Part shown: one piece after another, positions 53,310 through 62,765 of the stretch | Position numbering within the stretch: the first letter of the stretch is position 1 | How the letters are laid out: every line of letters begins with the position of its first letter | Source of the DNA: Natranaerobius thermophilus JW/NM-WN-LF | GTDB lineage: Bacteria; Bacillota; Natranaerobiia; Natranaerobiales; Natranaerobiaceae | Assembly (NCBI RefSeq): GCF_000020005.1 | Contig: NC_010718.1 | Span: 1,183,001-1,247,000 of the forward strand | Direction of reading: 5' to 3' | DNA: 64,000 nucleotides | The notes under the pieces: generated by a model | What the model was told of the DNA's origin: nothing | The model's input: only the letters and a program-made list of their open reading frames with translations | Database searches by the model: none | Translations under genes and position numbers: made by a program

Positions 53310-54720
53310 AAGTTATCAAGCAGTAATGGATAGACGTGGAGAAATCATGAAAAAAGCAGTAGGAATAAACTATAACAAGTTTGAGCGTTCTCGTGTAGCT
53401 TTTGATTACGAATCAATGATGCAAGAAGTAGGTTACAGTGTAGATAAAGTACGAGATATTCAAGAAGAAACTGGAATTGGCAACACACCGCTTTTGGAGA
53501 TGAAAAACTTATCTCAACTAGCTAGAGAACTTGCCCCTGAAGGAAAAGGTGCTCGCATATTTATCAAGGATGAAGCCTGCAATCCTTCAGGCAGTTTTAA
53601 AGCAAGAAGAGGAAGTGTATCGGTTTATCATGCAAAAAAACATGGATACAAAGGGGTTATTTCAGCCACTAGTGGAAACTACGGTGCTGCAGTAGCTTCT
53701 CAAGCTGCCATGAGAGGGCTGGATTGTATTGTAGTTCAAGAAGTTTTTGACTCAGAATATAAAGGTCAACCAGAGATTATGGAAAAAGGTCGTAAGTGTG
53801 AATCCTACGGAGCGGAAGTTGTTCAGTTGACAGTAGGTCCAGAGCTATTTTACAAGTTCTTGATTCTATTGGAAGAGACAGGCTACTTTAATGCTTCTCT
53901 GTATACTCCTTTTGGAATAGCAGGAATAGAGACTCTAGGATATGAAATTGCAGAACAAACTAGAAATCAAGCAGGTAAAGACCCGGATGCAGTGATAGTT
54001 ACCAATGCGGGCGGTGGAAACTTAACTGGAACGGCCAGGGGATTATCAAAGGCCGGATGTAATGACACAGAAATAATTGCAGCCAGTGTTGACTTGAGTG
54101 GTCTTCATAGTGCCAGTGATGTAGATTTTAACCGTAAATCCTTTACAACTGGCCATACTGGCTTTGGTATGCCCTTTACAACATGGCCAGATAGATCTGA
54201 TGTACCAAGAAGTGCTGCACGTCCTTTAAGGCATATGGATCGCTATGTTACTGTATCTCAAGGTGAAGTGTTCTACATCACAGAAGCCTTGGCGCAACTC
54301 GATGGTTTAGAAAGAGGACCAGCTGGAAATACCAGTTTGGCTGCTGCATTCGATATAGCACAAACCATGGATGAGGACCAAGTGATTGTAGTGCAAGAAA
54401 CTGAATATACAAGTGCTGGAAAGCATCCTTATGCTCAATTAACCTTTGCTAAGGAGCAAGGAATAGAAGTGAAAAGAGGAGATCCAGCTAAAGAAGATAA
54501 GCCCGGTGAACGAATCATTATCCCTGAAACTCCAGAACAAATCAGAACACAAAATGTAGAACTAGATAAATTAAGACAATCATATCTCAAAAATGTAGTT
54601 AAAAATACAGGTGTGAAAGAACTTGATAATGATGATAAAGATTTTGTAGCAGAGGAATTAGGAATTTCTAAAGATAGGGTAGATCAGTTATTGGAAAAAG
54701 TTCTGAAAGAGGAGGGTTAA
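53299..54720 (+). CDS. ortB: 2-amino-4-oxopentanoate thiolase subunit OrtB
   Basis: PLP-dependent large subunit of the Ort thiolase, 473 aa. Fold type II features: GNTPLLEMKNLSQLAREL, PLP Lys101 in NPSGSFKARRGSVSVYHA, GVISATSGNYGAAVASQA, and the glycine-rich phosphate loop VIVTNAGGGNLTGTARGLSK. The C-terminal 80 residues after VKRGDPAKEDKPGERI are specific for OrtB. GTG start after tgaaggaggtggg. It works with OrtA and yields acetyl-CoA for energy. Confidence 0.93.
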   Translation: MTNKSYQAVMDRRGEIMKKAVGINYNKFERSRVAFDYESMMQEVGYSVDKVRDIQEETGIGNTPLLEMKNLSQLARELAPEGKGARIFIKDEACNPSGSFKARRGSVSVYHAKKHGYKGVISATSGNYGAAVASQAAMRGLDCIVVQEVFDSEYKGQPEIMEKGRKCESYGAEVVQLTVGPELFYKFLILLEETGYFNASLYTPFGIAGIETLGYEIAEQTRNQAGKDPDAVIVTNAGGGNLTGTARGLSKAGCNDTEIIAASVDLSGLHSASDVDFNRKSFTTGHTGFGMPFTTWPDRSDVPRSAARPLRHMDRYVTVSQGEVFYITEALAQLDGLERGPAGNTSLAAAFDIAQTMDEDQVIVVQETEYTSAGKHPYAQLTFAKEQGIEVKRGDPAKEDKPGERIIIPETPEQIRTQNVELDKLRQSYLKNVVKNTGVKELDNDDKDFVAEELGISKDRVDQLLEKVLKEEG

Positions 54721-54722
54721 GC

Positions 54723-55076
54723 ATGTCTGACTTTGAAAGTAGAAGACAGCATTTGAAAGAAATGTCAGAAAAAGAACTAGAACAACGATTTTGGGAACTA
54801 GCTGATAAAGCAGTAGACCCCATGGTCGATTTAGCTCAAAATCATACTTCACCATCTATAGAGCGTTCAGTGTTGCTAAGGATGGGCTTTGATAGTATGG
54901 AATCAAAAGCTATTGTAGATAAATGTGTTCAAAAAGAGCTACTCTCCAAAGGAGCCGGGCATGTTGTGCTTAAAGTAGCCCGTGATCAAGGAATTGAAAT
55001 TAAAGAAGCGGGAAGAGCCCTGGCTGATGGTAAACACTGGGATAGAGCAGTAGAGCTGTTTGGAGGTGGTAAGTAA
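54723..55076 (+). CDS. oraS: D-ornithine 4,5-aminomutase subunit OraS
   Basis: Small subunit (117 aa) of the B12- and PLP-dependent aminomutase that turns D-ornithine into 2,4-diaminopentanoate. Recognised by size, position and stretches such as ELEQRFWELADKAVDPMVDL, SIERSVLLRMGFDS and LSKGAGHVVLKVARDQGI. ATG 54723 follows gaggagggttaagc. Its stop overlaps the oraE start (TAATG type, 1-nt overlap). Confidence 0.93.
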   Translation: MSDFESRRQHLKEMSEKELEQRFWELADKAVDPMVDLAQNHTSPSIERSVLLRMGFDSMESKAIVDKCVQKELLSKGAGHVVLKVARDQGIEIKEAGRALADGKHWDRAVELFGGGK

Positions 55077-57313
55077 TGGCAGATAATAACAATCAAAACC
55101 AAAAGAAGCAAGAAAACTTATCTACTGATGAAAAACTCTTAATTGAAGATATTTTACATGATCTTGATAAGTATCGCCCTAAAAGAAAAGGTTGGGCCTG
55201 GAGAGAAGAGCAAGGCCCTAGGCAAGTGGGACCCTTTAATTATAAAGAAGTATCCAAATCACTTAAAAATAGTGTACCTCTACCAGCAGCTAGAAGTTTT
55301 CAAGAGATTGATCCTCAACCGGATTGTGTCATAACATCTGAAATTGCTTCTGGTAGATTTGAAGATGATATTCGTCGGATGAGAATGGCTGCCTGGCATG
55401 GTGCAGATCATATGATGGTGATTAGGACAGCCGGTCAGAGTCACTTCGATGGTTTGATTGAGGGAACACCTGAAGGAGTGGGTGGTATCCCTATCTCAAG
55501 AAAACAATTGAGAGCTACTCGCAAAGGGCTGGATTTGATTGAAGAGGAAGTGGGGCGTCCCCTCAATCTTCACTCATATGTTAGTGGAGTATCTGGACCA
55601 GAAATAGCTCTGCTATTTGCAGAAGAAGGTGTAAACGGTGCTCATCAGGACCCCCAATACAATGTTCTTTACAGAAATGTTAATATGGTTCGTTCCTTTG
55701 TCGATGCGGCAGTTGCTAAAAACTTGATGAAATCAGTGGATATGCTACAGATAGACGGTGCTCACAATGCCAACGCTACAGCCCGAGAAGCATGGAAAGT
55801 TATGCCTGAACTAATGGTACAACATGCTATTAACACAGCATATTCCAGGCGAATCGGAATGCCTGATGAATTGATTTCACTAAGTAGTGTGCCGCCTACT
55901 GCACCGCCAGCACCTGCGTTAACTTACGATTTACCCTATGCGGTAGCTTTGAGAGAGTTGTTCCCTAAGAATAATATTAGGGCTCAAATGAACACTAAAT
56001 ATATTGAATCAGACACTAGAGAAGCAACAGTCACTCATGTTCTGAACCTGCTTATCAGTCGATTGACTAGGGCAGAAATTCAGAGTACTATTACGCCAGA
56101 TGAAGGTAGGAATGTGCCATGGCATCATTTCAGTGTGCAAGCTGTTGACACTGCAAAACAAGCCCTGTTGGGAATGGATGGCTTAAAAGACTTGGTAGAA
56201 ATTAAGCGCGATGGCATTGTAGGAGAAAGAGTACGTGAACTAAAAGAACGAGCTGTACTCTTCTTTGAAGAAATTCTGGAAACGGGTGGTTATTTCAAAG
56301 CTGTTGAAGAAGGCTATTTTGTTGACTCCGGTTTTTATCCTGAACGCAATGGTGACGGTATTCAAAGAGATATCGACGGCGGAGTGGGTGCCAATACCAT
56401 AGTAAAGAGAGACGAAGACTACATGGCACCTGTCTGTGAGCACTTTGGATACAATAACCTTCCTCAAGAATGGGATTCACCATGTGAGCCAGTTGATGGA
56501 TGTACCCTATGTGACCATGATAAAATTGCTTATATTGATGAATTAGATGATGAAGACAACGTAGAAAAGAGATTAGAGAAAACTGAAGATTACCGTAAAG
56601 CTGAGAAAAAACTGATACCAGAAGTTGAATGGGCAGCAGATAGAATTGCATGCCTAACAATGTTCCTACCTGTTTCTGAGAGAGTTGCAGAATACGCAGC
56701 ACTAGAAATGGTAGGTAAAATGGGTTGGGAAGATGCAGAAGTGATCCACAAATACAGTATGCAGCCGGCTGAAGGAACTTATGTTGAAGTCAAAGGTCGT
56801 GTACCTCATGAAATCAATCCATCTGAACTAGATATACCTGAACCGGAAGAACTGCTTCCTGAAGACGAGATTCGGGATTATGTATCAGAAAACGGCATGA
56901 AAGTAGTAGCTGCTACAGTAGGAGAAGATGAGCACTCCGTTGGTATGAGAGAAATCATTGATATCAAACACGGTGGAATCGAAGCTTTCGGTATCAAGAC
57001 AGACTATCTGGGTACCTCAGTACCTGTAGAAAAAGTAGTTGATGCTGCAGTAGAGATTGATGCTGATGCCATCTTGATCAGTACAATTATTACACATGGT
57101 GATGTTCATAGAGAAAATATGAAAAAGTTACATCAGCTTTGTGTGGAAAAAGGAATGCGAGATAAGGTGATCTTGATAGGTGGAGGAACCCAGGTGAATG
57201 ATGACATTGCAAAAGAATCCGGACTTGATGCTGGATTTGGAAGAGGTACAAAAGGAATTAATGTGGCAAGCTATCTTGTAAAACAAATGAAAGAAGATGC
57301 TGACTCCAATTAG
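55076..57313 (+). CDS. oraE: D-ornithine 4,5-aminomutase subunit OraE
   Basis: Large subunit, 745 aa: PLP-binding TIM barrel first (IRRMRMAAWHGADHMMVIRT, SYVSGVSGPEIALLFAEEGV), then a Cys-bearing segment (EWDSPCEPVDGCTLCDHDK near residue 470), and a C-terminal Rossmann B12 domain. The base-off cobalamin motif DxHxxG is DEHSVG (about residues 617-622), and Lys631 in IIDIKHGGIEAFG lies where the PLP-linked lysine sits in the known enzyme. SxL-GG part: ILISTIITHG and VILIGGGTQVND. Directly after oraS. Confidence 0.95.
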   Translation: MADNNNQNQKKQENLSTDEKLLIEDILHDLDKYRPKRKGWAWREEQGPRQVGPFNYKEVSKSLKNSVPLPAARSFQEIDPQPDCVITSEIASGRFEDDIRRMRMAAWHGADHMMVIRTAGQSHFDGLIEGTPEGVGGIPISRKQLRATRKGLDLIEEEVGRPLNLHSYVSGVSGPEIALLFAEEGVNGAHQDPQYNVLYRNVNMVRSFVDAAVAKNLMKSVDMLQIDGAHNANATAREAWKVMPELMVQHAINTAYSRRIGMPDELISLSSVPPTAPPAPALTYDLPYAVALRELFPKNNIRAQMNTKYIESDTREATVTHVLNLLISRLTRAEIQSTITPDEGRNVPWHHFSVQAVDTAKQALLGMDGLKDLVEIKRDGIVGERVRELKERAVLFFEEILETGGYFKAVEEGYFVDSGFYPERNGDGIQRDIDGGVGANTIVKRDEDYMAPVCEHFGYNNLPQEWDSPCEPVDGCTLCDHDKIAYIDELDDEDNVEKRLEKTEDYRKAEKKLIPEVEWAADRIACLTMFLPVSERVAEYAALEMVGKMGWEDAEVIHKYSMQPAEGTYVEVKGRVPHEINPSELDIPEPEELLPEDEIRDYVSENGMKVVAATVGEDEHSVGMREIIDIKHGGIEAFGIKTDYLGTSVPVEKVVDAAVEIDADAILISTIITHGDVHRENMKKLHQLCVEKGMRDKVILIGGGTQVNDDIAKESGLDAGFGRGTKGINVASYLVKQMKEDADSN

Positions 57314-57338
57314 TGGCTCTAATTAAGGAGGTATTGCG

Positions 57339-58709
57339 ATGGGACAGGAAAAACTAGTAGCAGAAGTCGGCAGTACTACTACAGTTGTTTCAATGTATAA
57401 TGAGAAGGGAAAGCTAGTAGCGCAAGGACAAAGTTCTACTACTGTTGAAGCAGGAGATGTCCTCCTGGGCTTGAATCGAGCCCAGGAGGATTTAAAACAA
57501 CAACTGGACCAAAATGGAAGCTTCTCTGGATCTTTAGATGATTTAGAAATGTATGCTACTAGCAGTGCCGCTGGTGGTTTAAAGATGACAGTTCACGGTC
57601 TGGTTTACGATATGACAGCCCGTGCTTCTAGAGAAGCTGCATTAGGGGCAGGTGCCGTTATTCACCAAGTTACCGCCGGTGAATTATCCCAAGAAGATAT
57701 AGATAACACTTTGGAGATTTCACCAAATATTATTTTACTGGCCGGTGGGGTGGACTACGGAGAAGAAAAAACTGTGGTAAATAATGCCCGTTATATAGCA
57801 GACAGTGGCATAAAAGCTCCTATAGTTTATGCTGGTAATGTAGCTTGTCAGGAAAAAGTGGTTAAAATTTTAGAATCTGCAGGCCTTTATGTGAAAGCTG
57901 TTGAAAACGTTTATCCTACCGTTGACGAGTTAAACGTGGAACCAGCCCGGAAAGCAATACAACAAATTTTCCAAAGCCATATTGTGCATGCTCCTGGAAT
58001 GGAAAAAATTAAAGAAAGAGTTAATGGAAGTATTATGCCAACTCCAGGAGCTGTAATGGAAGGAGCCAAACGGGTAGCTGATAAAATAGGTGATGCTATG
58101 GTTATTGACGTAGGTGGTGCTACTACCGATGTCCACTCAGTTACAGATGGTTCGCAAGAAATGCTCGACTTGACTGTGGCACCTGAACCCAGGGCTAAAA
58201 GAACGGTAGAAGGTGACTTGGGTGTTTATAGAAATGCTAAGAATTTGATTGATTTAATGGACGAATCATATTTTGAGTCGGGGATGAGCCAAGAAGATAT
58301 GTTAAATATCATTGCCGACTGGGAACCTTTTCCACAGAATGAATCGGAAAAACATCTATTACAATTGTTTGCAAAAATAGCTACCTTCACAGCAGTAGAT
58401 AGACATGCCGGAGCTATAAAATATCTCTATGGGCCCACAGGACGTCAAAAGATAGTTAAAGGGAAAGATTTAACTAAAATTAGATATGTGATTGGCACTG
58501 GAGGAGCCTTAGGTAGGAGTAAACCTGGAGAAAAGGTTATAAAAGAGTTATTAAAACGTTATCAACCAAGCAAATTAACACCTCCAAAAGATGCGCAATT
58601 AATACTGGATAGTAACTATAGCTTGGCAGCTATCGGTTTGCTTTCAGTTCAAGCACCAGAAATGGCGGATAGAATCATAGAGAATTTTGCCGAACATAAG
58701 GCCTTGTAA
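57339..58709 (+). CDS. MutL/GlmL-family protein, probable aminomutase-associated ATPase
   Basis: 456-aa ASKHA (actin-like) protein of the GlmL/MutL family that accompanies B12 mutase genes. The phosphate-1 loop is LVAEVGSTTTVVSMYNE, and phosphate-2 is MVIDVGGATTDVHSVTDGSQ (near residue 255); TGGALGRSKPG follows. Members are thought to protect or reactivate the cobalamin enzyme; here OraSE is the obvious partner. ATG follows ttaaggaggtattg. It is the last gene before the operon terminator. A racemase for L- to D-ornithine, often part of such operons, is not present. Confidence 0.87.
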   Translation: MGQEKLVAEVGSTTTVVSMYNEKGKLVAQGQSSTTVEAGDVLLGLNRAQEDLKQQLDQNGSFSGSLDDLEMYATSSAAGGLKMTVHGLVYDMTARASREAALGAGAVIHQVTAGELSQEDIDNTLEISPNIILLAGGVDYGEEKTVVNNARYIADSGIKAPIVYAGNVACQEKVVKILESAGLYVKAVENVYPTVDELNVEPARKAIQQIFQSHIVHAPGMEKIKERVNGSIMPTPGAVMEGAKRVADKIGDAMVIDVGGATTDVHSVTDGSQEMLDLTVAPEPRAKRTVEGDLGVYRNAKNLIDLMDESYFESGMSQEDMLNIIADWEPFPQNESEKHLLQLFAKIATFTAVDRHAGAIKYLYGPTGRQKIVKGKDLTKIRYVIGTGGALGRSKPGEKVIKELLKRYQPSKLTPPKDAQLILDSNYSLAAIGLLSVQAPEMADRIIENFAEHKAL

Positions 58710-58750
58710 AGATTTGAGTAATATTTTAAAATATTGTTTGTGTAAATTTT

Positions 58751-58790
58751 TTCTGTAACAAGTTATAATACTTGTTACAGAATTTTTTTT
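58751..58790 (+). terminator. Terminator of the ornithine operon
   Basis: 13-bp stem TTCTGTAACAAGT (58751-58763) and ACTTGTTACAGAA (58770-58782), 6-nt loop, then eight T. Confidence 0.92.
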
Positions 58791-58804
58791 AGGGAGAGAT
58801 TTAT

Positions 58805-59263
58805 ATGACTAATACAAATGAAGACAAGAAAAGAGTTACGATTTATACCGACGGAGCTTGCAGTGGCAACCCTGGTCCGGGTGGTTGGGGTGCTATTTTG
58901 CTTTTTAATGAACATAAAAAGGAATTATCAGGTTCTGCGGAGAATACTACCAATCAAAGAATGGAATTATATGCCGCAGTGCAGGCTCTGAAAGCATTGA
59001 AGTACCCGTGTAATGTGGAGCTATGTAGTGATAGCGCATATTTAGTTAATTGTTTTCAACAGGGCTGGTGGAAGAAGTGGCAGCGCAATAATTGGTTAAC
59101 TAAATCAAAGAAAAAAGTGGATAATCAGGATTTATGGAGAGAACTCATTGAATTAAATGATTATCACTCAATTCAATGGATTAAGGTTAAAGGTCACAGC
59201 GATGATGAACTTAATAATCGAGCTGATCAATTGGCAACGGAAGCAATTCCTGACAAGAGTTAA
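58805..59263 (+). CDS. rnhA: Ribonuclease HI
   Basis: Degrades the RNA strand of RNA-DNA hybrids. 152 aa with the E. coli type catalytic set: Asp in TIYTDGACSGNPGPGGWGAI (about residue 16), Glu in TTNQRMELYAAVQAL, Asp in ELCSDSAYLVNCF and a late Asp in VKGHSDDELNNRADQLA. ATG follows tagggagagattt. Located between the ornithine operon terminator and comEC. Confidence 0.96.
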   Translation: MTNTNEDKKRVTIYTDGACSGNPGPGGWGAILLFNEHKKELSGSAENTTNQRMELYAAVQALKALKYPCNVELCSDSAYLVNCFQQGWWKKWQRNNWLTKSKKKVDNQDLWRELIELNDYHSIQWIKVKGHSDDELNNRADQLATEAIPDKS

Positions 59264-59333
59264 ATCTATATATTTATTTACACGGGTGGTGTAAAAATTA
59301 AACAAAATTGAGAGTACTTTAAAACTGGTATGT

Positions 59334-61586
59334 GTGGGTCTGTTTTTAATATTTTGTATTAATTTAATTAGCATCTGGTATTGGAACCGCCAATTACTTC
59401 CCCTTTATATAGGTACAGATAGTCAAAATTCCTATGACGTAGAATTCATTGGGAAAATTTCTGGTTCTCCTAGTACAGGTGCTAATTCCATCCACTATCC
59501 TGTAACAATAACGGAATTAAGCTTTGTTGAACAAATAGACCAACTACAACAAATAGAACAAGTAGACCAAACCTTTAATTCACCTTTGAAAGTGCGTATG
59601 AGTTTACCGAAAAAGGATGTGGATGAACAAAGGGAATTACTACCAGGTAATCGGGTTCGAGGAAGGGCAAACATGGTTAAACCAGAAGGAGCTAGGAATC
59701 CTGGAGGTTTTGACTATGCCAGCTATCTAAAGAGCAGGGGTAAATTTCACATTCTATACCCTCAGAATCCACATAATCTTGAAATTATTGGTGAAAGTAT
59801 TTCACTACATAGACCGGGAACTTTGTTATCGAACAATTTAACAGAAATTTATCTTAAAAACTTAGACCTTGAGGTTTCCCCCTGGGTAATTGCTCTTACC
59901 TTGGGGGATCTTTCATATTTGAATAAACAATCTATCACAATTCTAGATGAGGCTGGAGCGCGTTATTTAACTGCTGTATCCGGCCTTCATATGAAAATTG
60001 TGGCCCTTAGCCTATACAATGCATTACTTGCTATTGGGATTAGAAAAAAGTGCTCTGTAATAGTAACTTTAATTGTGAGTTTAATTTATGCCTCTGCAGC
60101 TGGTTTTTCACCTTCAGTAATGAGAGCTATGCTAATGCTTGGGCTAGTTTTATGTTCTTCTTTAACCACTCAAAAATTATCACCCCTCTTAGCACTTAGC
60201 TTAAGTTTATTGGTAATATTGGCTTTTTCGCCTTTTTTAATTTTTAATGTTGGTTTACAATTGTCCTTTATTGCTACTTTGTTTATCATTCTAATTTACC
60301 CAGAACTCAAATCAACACGCAACTCAATAACATCTTTTCTAATAGAACCTTTTAAAATTGCACTTTGTGCCCAATTAGGTGTATTCCCCTTAATTTTACA
60401 CCACTTTGGCTGGGTGTCTTTTGGTAGTCTATTATTGGCTCCTTTTCTAGCAATGGTGTTAGCACCATTAATTTTGGCAGCTATGATTTTCGGGTTACTA
60501 GTTAATTTAGATCTAGCTTTTATACCAATCCAGTTTTTAAAAGTCTTTATTGAACTGACAGTGCGATACTTACAAACTGTAATCTACCTGGTCGCTCAGT
60601 ATAGCTTTAGTTTATGGGGTCATTGGTCGGGGGTTCAATTAGTTTGTTATTATATATCCATACTTGTTATTCTCATTTTTAAAAATTCACCATTGATTAT
60701 TCGGCCTGTTAAGTATTTACCCCTATTAGCTATTTTTTCAATGATATGTTTATTCATAAGCTTTCTAAGCCCCTTTAATAAAACCTTAGATACCTATTAT
60801 CTGGATGTAGGCCAAGGTAACTCGGCCGTTATTTTCACACCGAAAGGACAGACAATTTTAATTGACAGTGGTGGAGTACCATTGGATAGTAGATTTTCTG
60901 ATCCTGGTGAAACTGTACTATTACCATTTTTAAGATATTACGGTGAAAAGACAATTGATCTGGTTATTATAACTCATGCTCATACCGATCATTTTGCAGG
61001 TTTAATAGCTATATTAGACCATGTAAATATTTCCCAAGTGTTAATACCCGAGCTTGGGAATGATACTGAAGAATTCGAGAAATTGATGGAACAATTGAAT
61101 AATAGAAATATTCCTGTTAACTATGTACAAGATCCCGGCGTTATAGATTTAGGATCTGATGCAACTATGGAAATATTACACCCGAATTCTCCCTATTTAA
61201 CAGGGACAAATTGTGACTTAAACAATAACTCTATCGTAACCAGATTAGTATGGCAAGAAACAGCTTTATTTTTCCCAGGGGATTTGGAGGAGGAAGGAGA
61301 AAGAAGATTGTTGAATACAATTAGCGAAGATAATCTTAACAGCCAGGTACTAAAAGTCCCTCATCATGGCAGCTCAACTTCCTCATCTTTGCAATTTTTG
61401 GAGGCCATAGACCCGTCTGTTGCCATTATTTCAGTAGGTAATAACAGCTATGGCCATCCTTCACTACAATTGATAGAAGAACTTGAAAGTTCCGGGATTC
61501 GAGTGTTTCGAACTGATAAAAATGGGGCTGTGATATTAAACAGCAATGGGAGAGAATTACAGATCAAATCCTATATTGAGAATTAA
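59334..61586 (+). CDS. comEC: DNA internalisation competence protein ComEC/Rec2
   Basis: Membrane channel for uptake of single-stranded DNA. 750 aa: N-terminal helix, an OB-like part (RVRGRANMVKPEGARNPGGF, YASYLKSRGKFHILYP), the competence domain of about ten helices (YLTAVSGLHMKIVALSLYNA) and a C-terminal metallo-beta-lactamase domain (YLDVGQGNSAVIFTPKGQ, ITHAHTDHFAGL, VPHHGSSTS). GTG 59334 is the first usual start codon but has no site; the frame is open back to 59295, and a gggtggtg site at about 59284 would fit an earlier non-standard start, such as ATT 59307. The start is thus uncertain by about 10 codons. Confidence 0.92.
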   Translation: MGLFLIFCINLISIWYWNRQLLPLYIGTDSQNSYDVEFIGKISGSPSTGANSIHYPVTITELSFVEQIDQLQQIEQVDQTFNSPLKVRMSLPKKDVDEQRELLPGNRVRGRANMVKPEGARNPGGFDYASYLKSRGKFHILYPQNPHNLEIIGESISLHRPGTLLSNNLTEIYLKNLDLEVSPWVIALTLGDLSYLNKQSITILDEAGARYLTAVSGLHMKIVALSLYNALLAIGIRKKCSVIVTLIVSLIYASAAGFSPSVMRAMLMLGLVLCSSLTTQKLSPLLALSLSLLVILAFSPFLIFNVGLQLSFIATLFIILIYPELKSTRNSITSFLIEPFKIALCAQLGVFPLILHHFGWVSFGSLLLAPFLAMVLAPLILAAMIFGLLVNLDLAFIPIQFLKVFIELTVRYLQTVIYLVAQYSFSLWGHWSGVQLVCYYISILVILIFKNSPLIIRPVKYLPLLAIFSMICLFISFLSPFNKTLDTYYLDVGQGNSAVIFTPKGQTILIDSGGVPLDSRFSDPGETVLLPFLRYYGEKTIDLVIITHAHTDHFAGLIAILDHVNISQVLIPELGNDTEEFEKLMEQLNNRNIPVNYVQDPGVIDLGSDATMEILHPNSPYLTGTNCDLNNNSIVTRLVWQETALFFPGDLEEEGERRLLNTISEDNLNSQVLKVPHHGSSTSSSLQFLEAIDPSVAIISVGNNSYGHPSLQLIEELESSGIRVFRTDKNGAVILNSNGRELQIKSYIEN

Positions 61587-61682
61587 AATAATCCGTCCAA
61601 TTGAAAATTTTATAGTGTCAACAAATAAATTCATAGAGCCATTTAAAAAATTGGTTTAGGGATTAAAGGAGGATGAATTAAA

Positions 61683-62765
61683 ATGAACTCTTTATTAGCA
61701 GTTGATATTGGGAGTGGAACCCAGGATGTCCTTGTGTATCATCCAGAATCTGAAATGGAAAACAATATCAAGATGATTTTACCTTCTCAGACTCAAATCG
61801 TTGCCAAAAGAATTAGAGAATGTACCCAAATGGGATCAGATATTTTTCTAAGCGGTTATCTCATGGGGGGAGGAGCCTCTAGCAAAGCAATCAAAGAGCA
61901 TTTAAGCTATGGTTACAGAGTATATGCAACTGAAGAAGCAGCCTTGACTTTAAAAGATAATTTAAATAAAGTTAAAGAGATAGGAGTTGAAATTGTTGAA
62001 TCACCTCCACAGAATTGTGACCAAATTGAGTTGAAAGATATAGATATATCAGGATTAAAAGAGGCTTTGGCGTTATTTGAAGAAGAATTGCCAGCTGACT
62101 ATGCTCTAGCTGTTCAGGATCATGGATTTGCCCCTGATAGCAGTAATCGGTTATTTAGATTTGGACACTGGGAAAAGTTTTTAAAATCGGGCGGTTATTT
62201 AGCGGATCTGATTTATGATGAAAATTCTGTACCAGATTACTTCACCAGAATGCATGCTGTTATGGAAGCTGTGCAAACTCAATCTGTTCGGTCCGGTCAC
62301 AAAGTTTGGATAACAGATACAGGAGCAGCTGCAATTTTGGGGGCCTTAGAAGACAATAATGTAAATAGAGAAGTGACGCAAAATAATGGTATGATTGTTA
62401 ATATTGGAAATCAACATACCATAGCCTTCTTAGTTGTAGGACAGAGAGTGCTAGGAGTTTTTGAGCACCATACCAAAAAATTAACAGAGGAAAAATTACA
62501 ACATCACTTGGATAGATTTGTCCTGGGAGAGCTATCAAACGAAGAAGTGTTAGAAGATAAAGGACATGGTTGCATGCGAGTACCAGAAGCGGATGAGCAT
62601 AAATTTAATTTTATAGCAGTCACAGGACCTAGAAGGAATCTTGGTAAAAACTTAGGTTATATGGCAATACCCCATGGGGATATGATGTTATCAGGAGCTT
62701 TTGGGCTTGTAAGGGGAGTTAAAAATTACGTTTATAGAAAGGATAATTTAAATGTCAGGAAATAA
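61683..62765 (+). CDS. DUF1786-family protein, ASKHA-like fold
   Basis: 360-aa protein of the DUF1786 family, sometimes labelled putative pyruvate formate-lyase activating enzyme although no radical SAM Cys motif is present here. I see an actin/hexokinase-type ATP plan: phosphate-1 LLAVDIGSGTQDVLVY at the N terminus, ITDTGAAAILGALEDN, and phosphate-2 MIVNIGNQHTIAFLVV near residue 240. Family-specific DHGFAPDSSNRLFRF near residue 140. ATG follows aaaggaggatg; it overlaps holA by 14 nt. Function not known. Confidence 0.82.
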   Translation: MNSLLAVDIGSGTQDVLVYHPESEMENNIKMILPSQTQIVAKRIRECTQMGSDIFLSGYLMGGGASSKAIKEHLSYGYRVYATEEAALTLKDNLNKVKEIGVEIVESPPQNCDQIELKDIDISGLKEALALFEEELPADYALAVQDHGFAPDSSNRLFRFGHWEKFLKSGGYLADLIYDENSVPDYFTRMHAVMEAVQTQSVRSGHKVWITDTGAAAILGALEDNNVNREVTQNNGMIVNIGNQHTIAFLVVGQRVLGVFEHHTKKLTEEKLQHHLDRFVLGELSNEEVLEDKGHGCMRVPEADEHKFNFIAVTGPRRNLGKNLGYMAIPHGDMMLSGAFGLVRGVKNYVYRKDNLNVRK

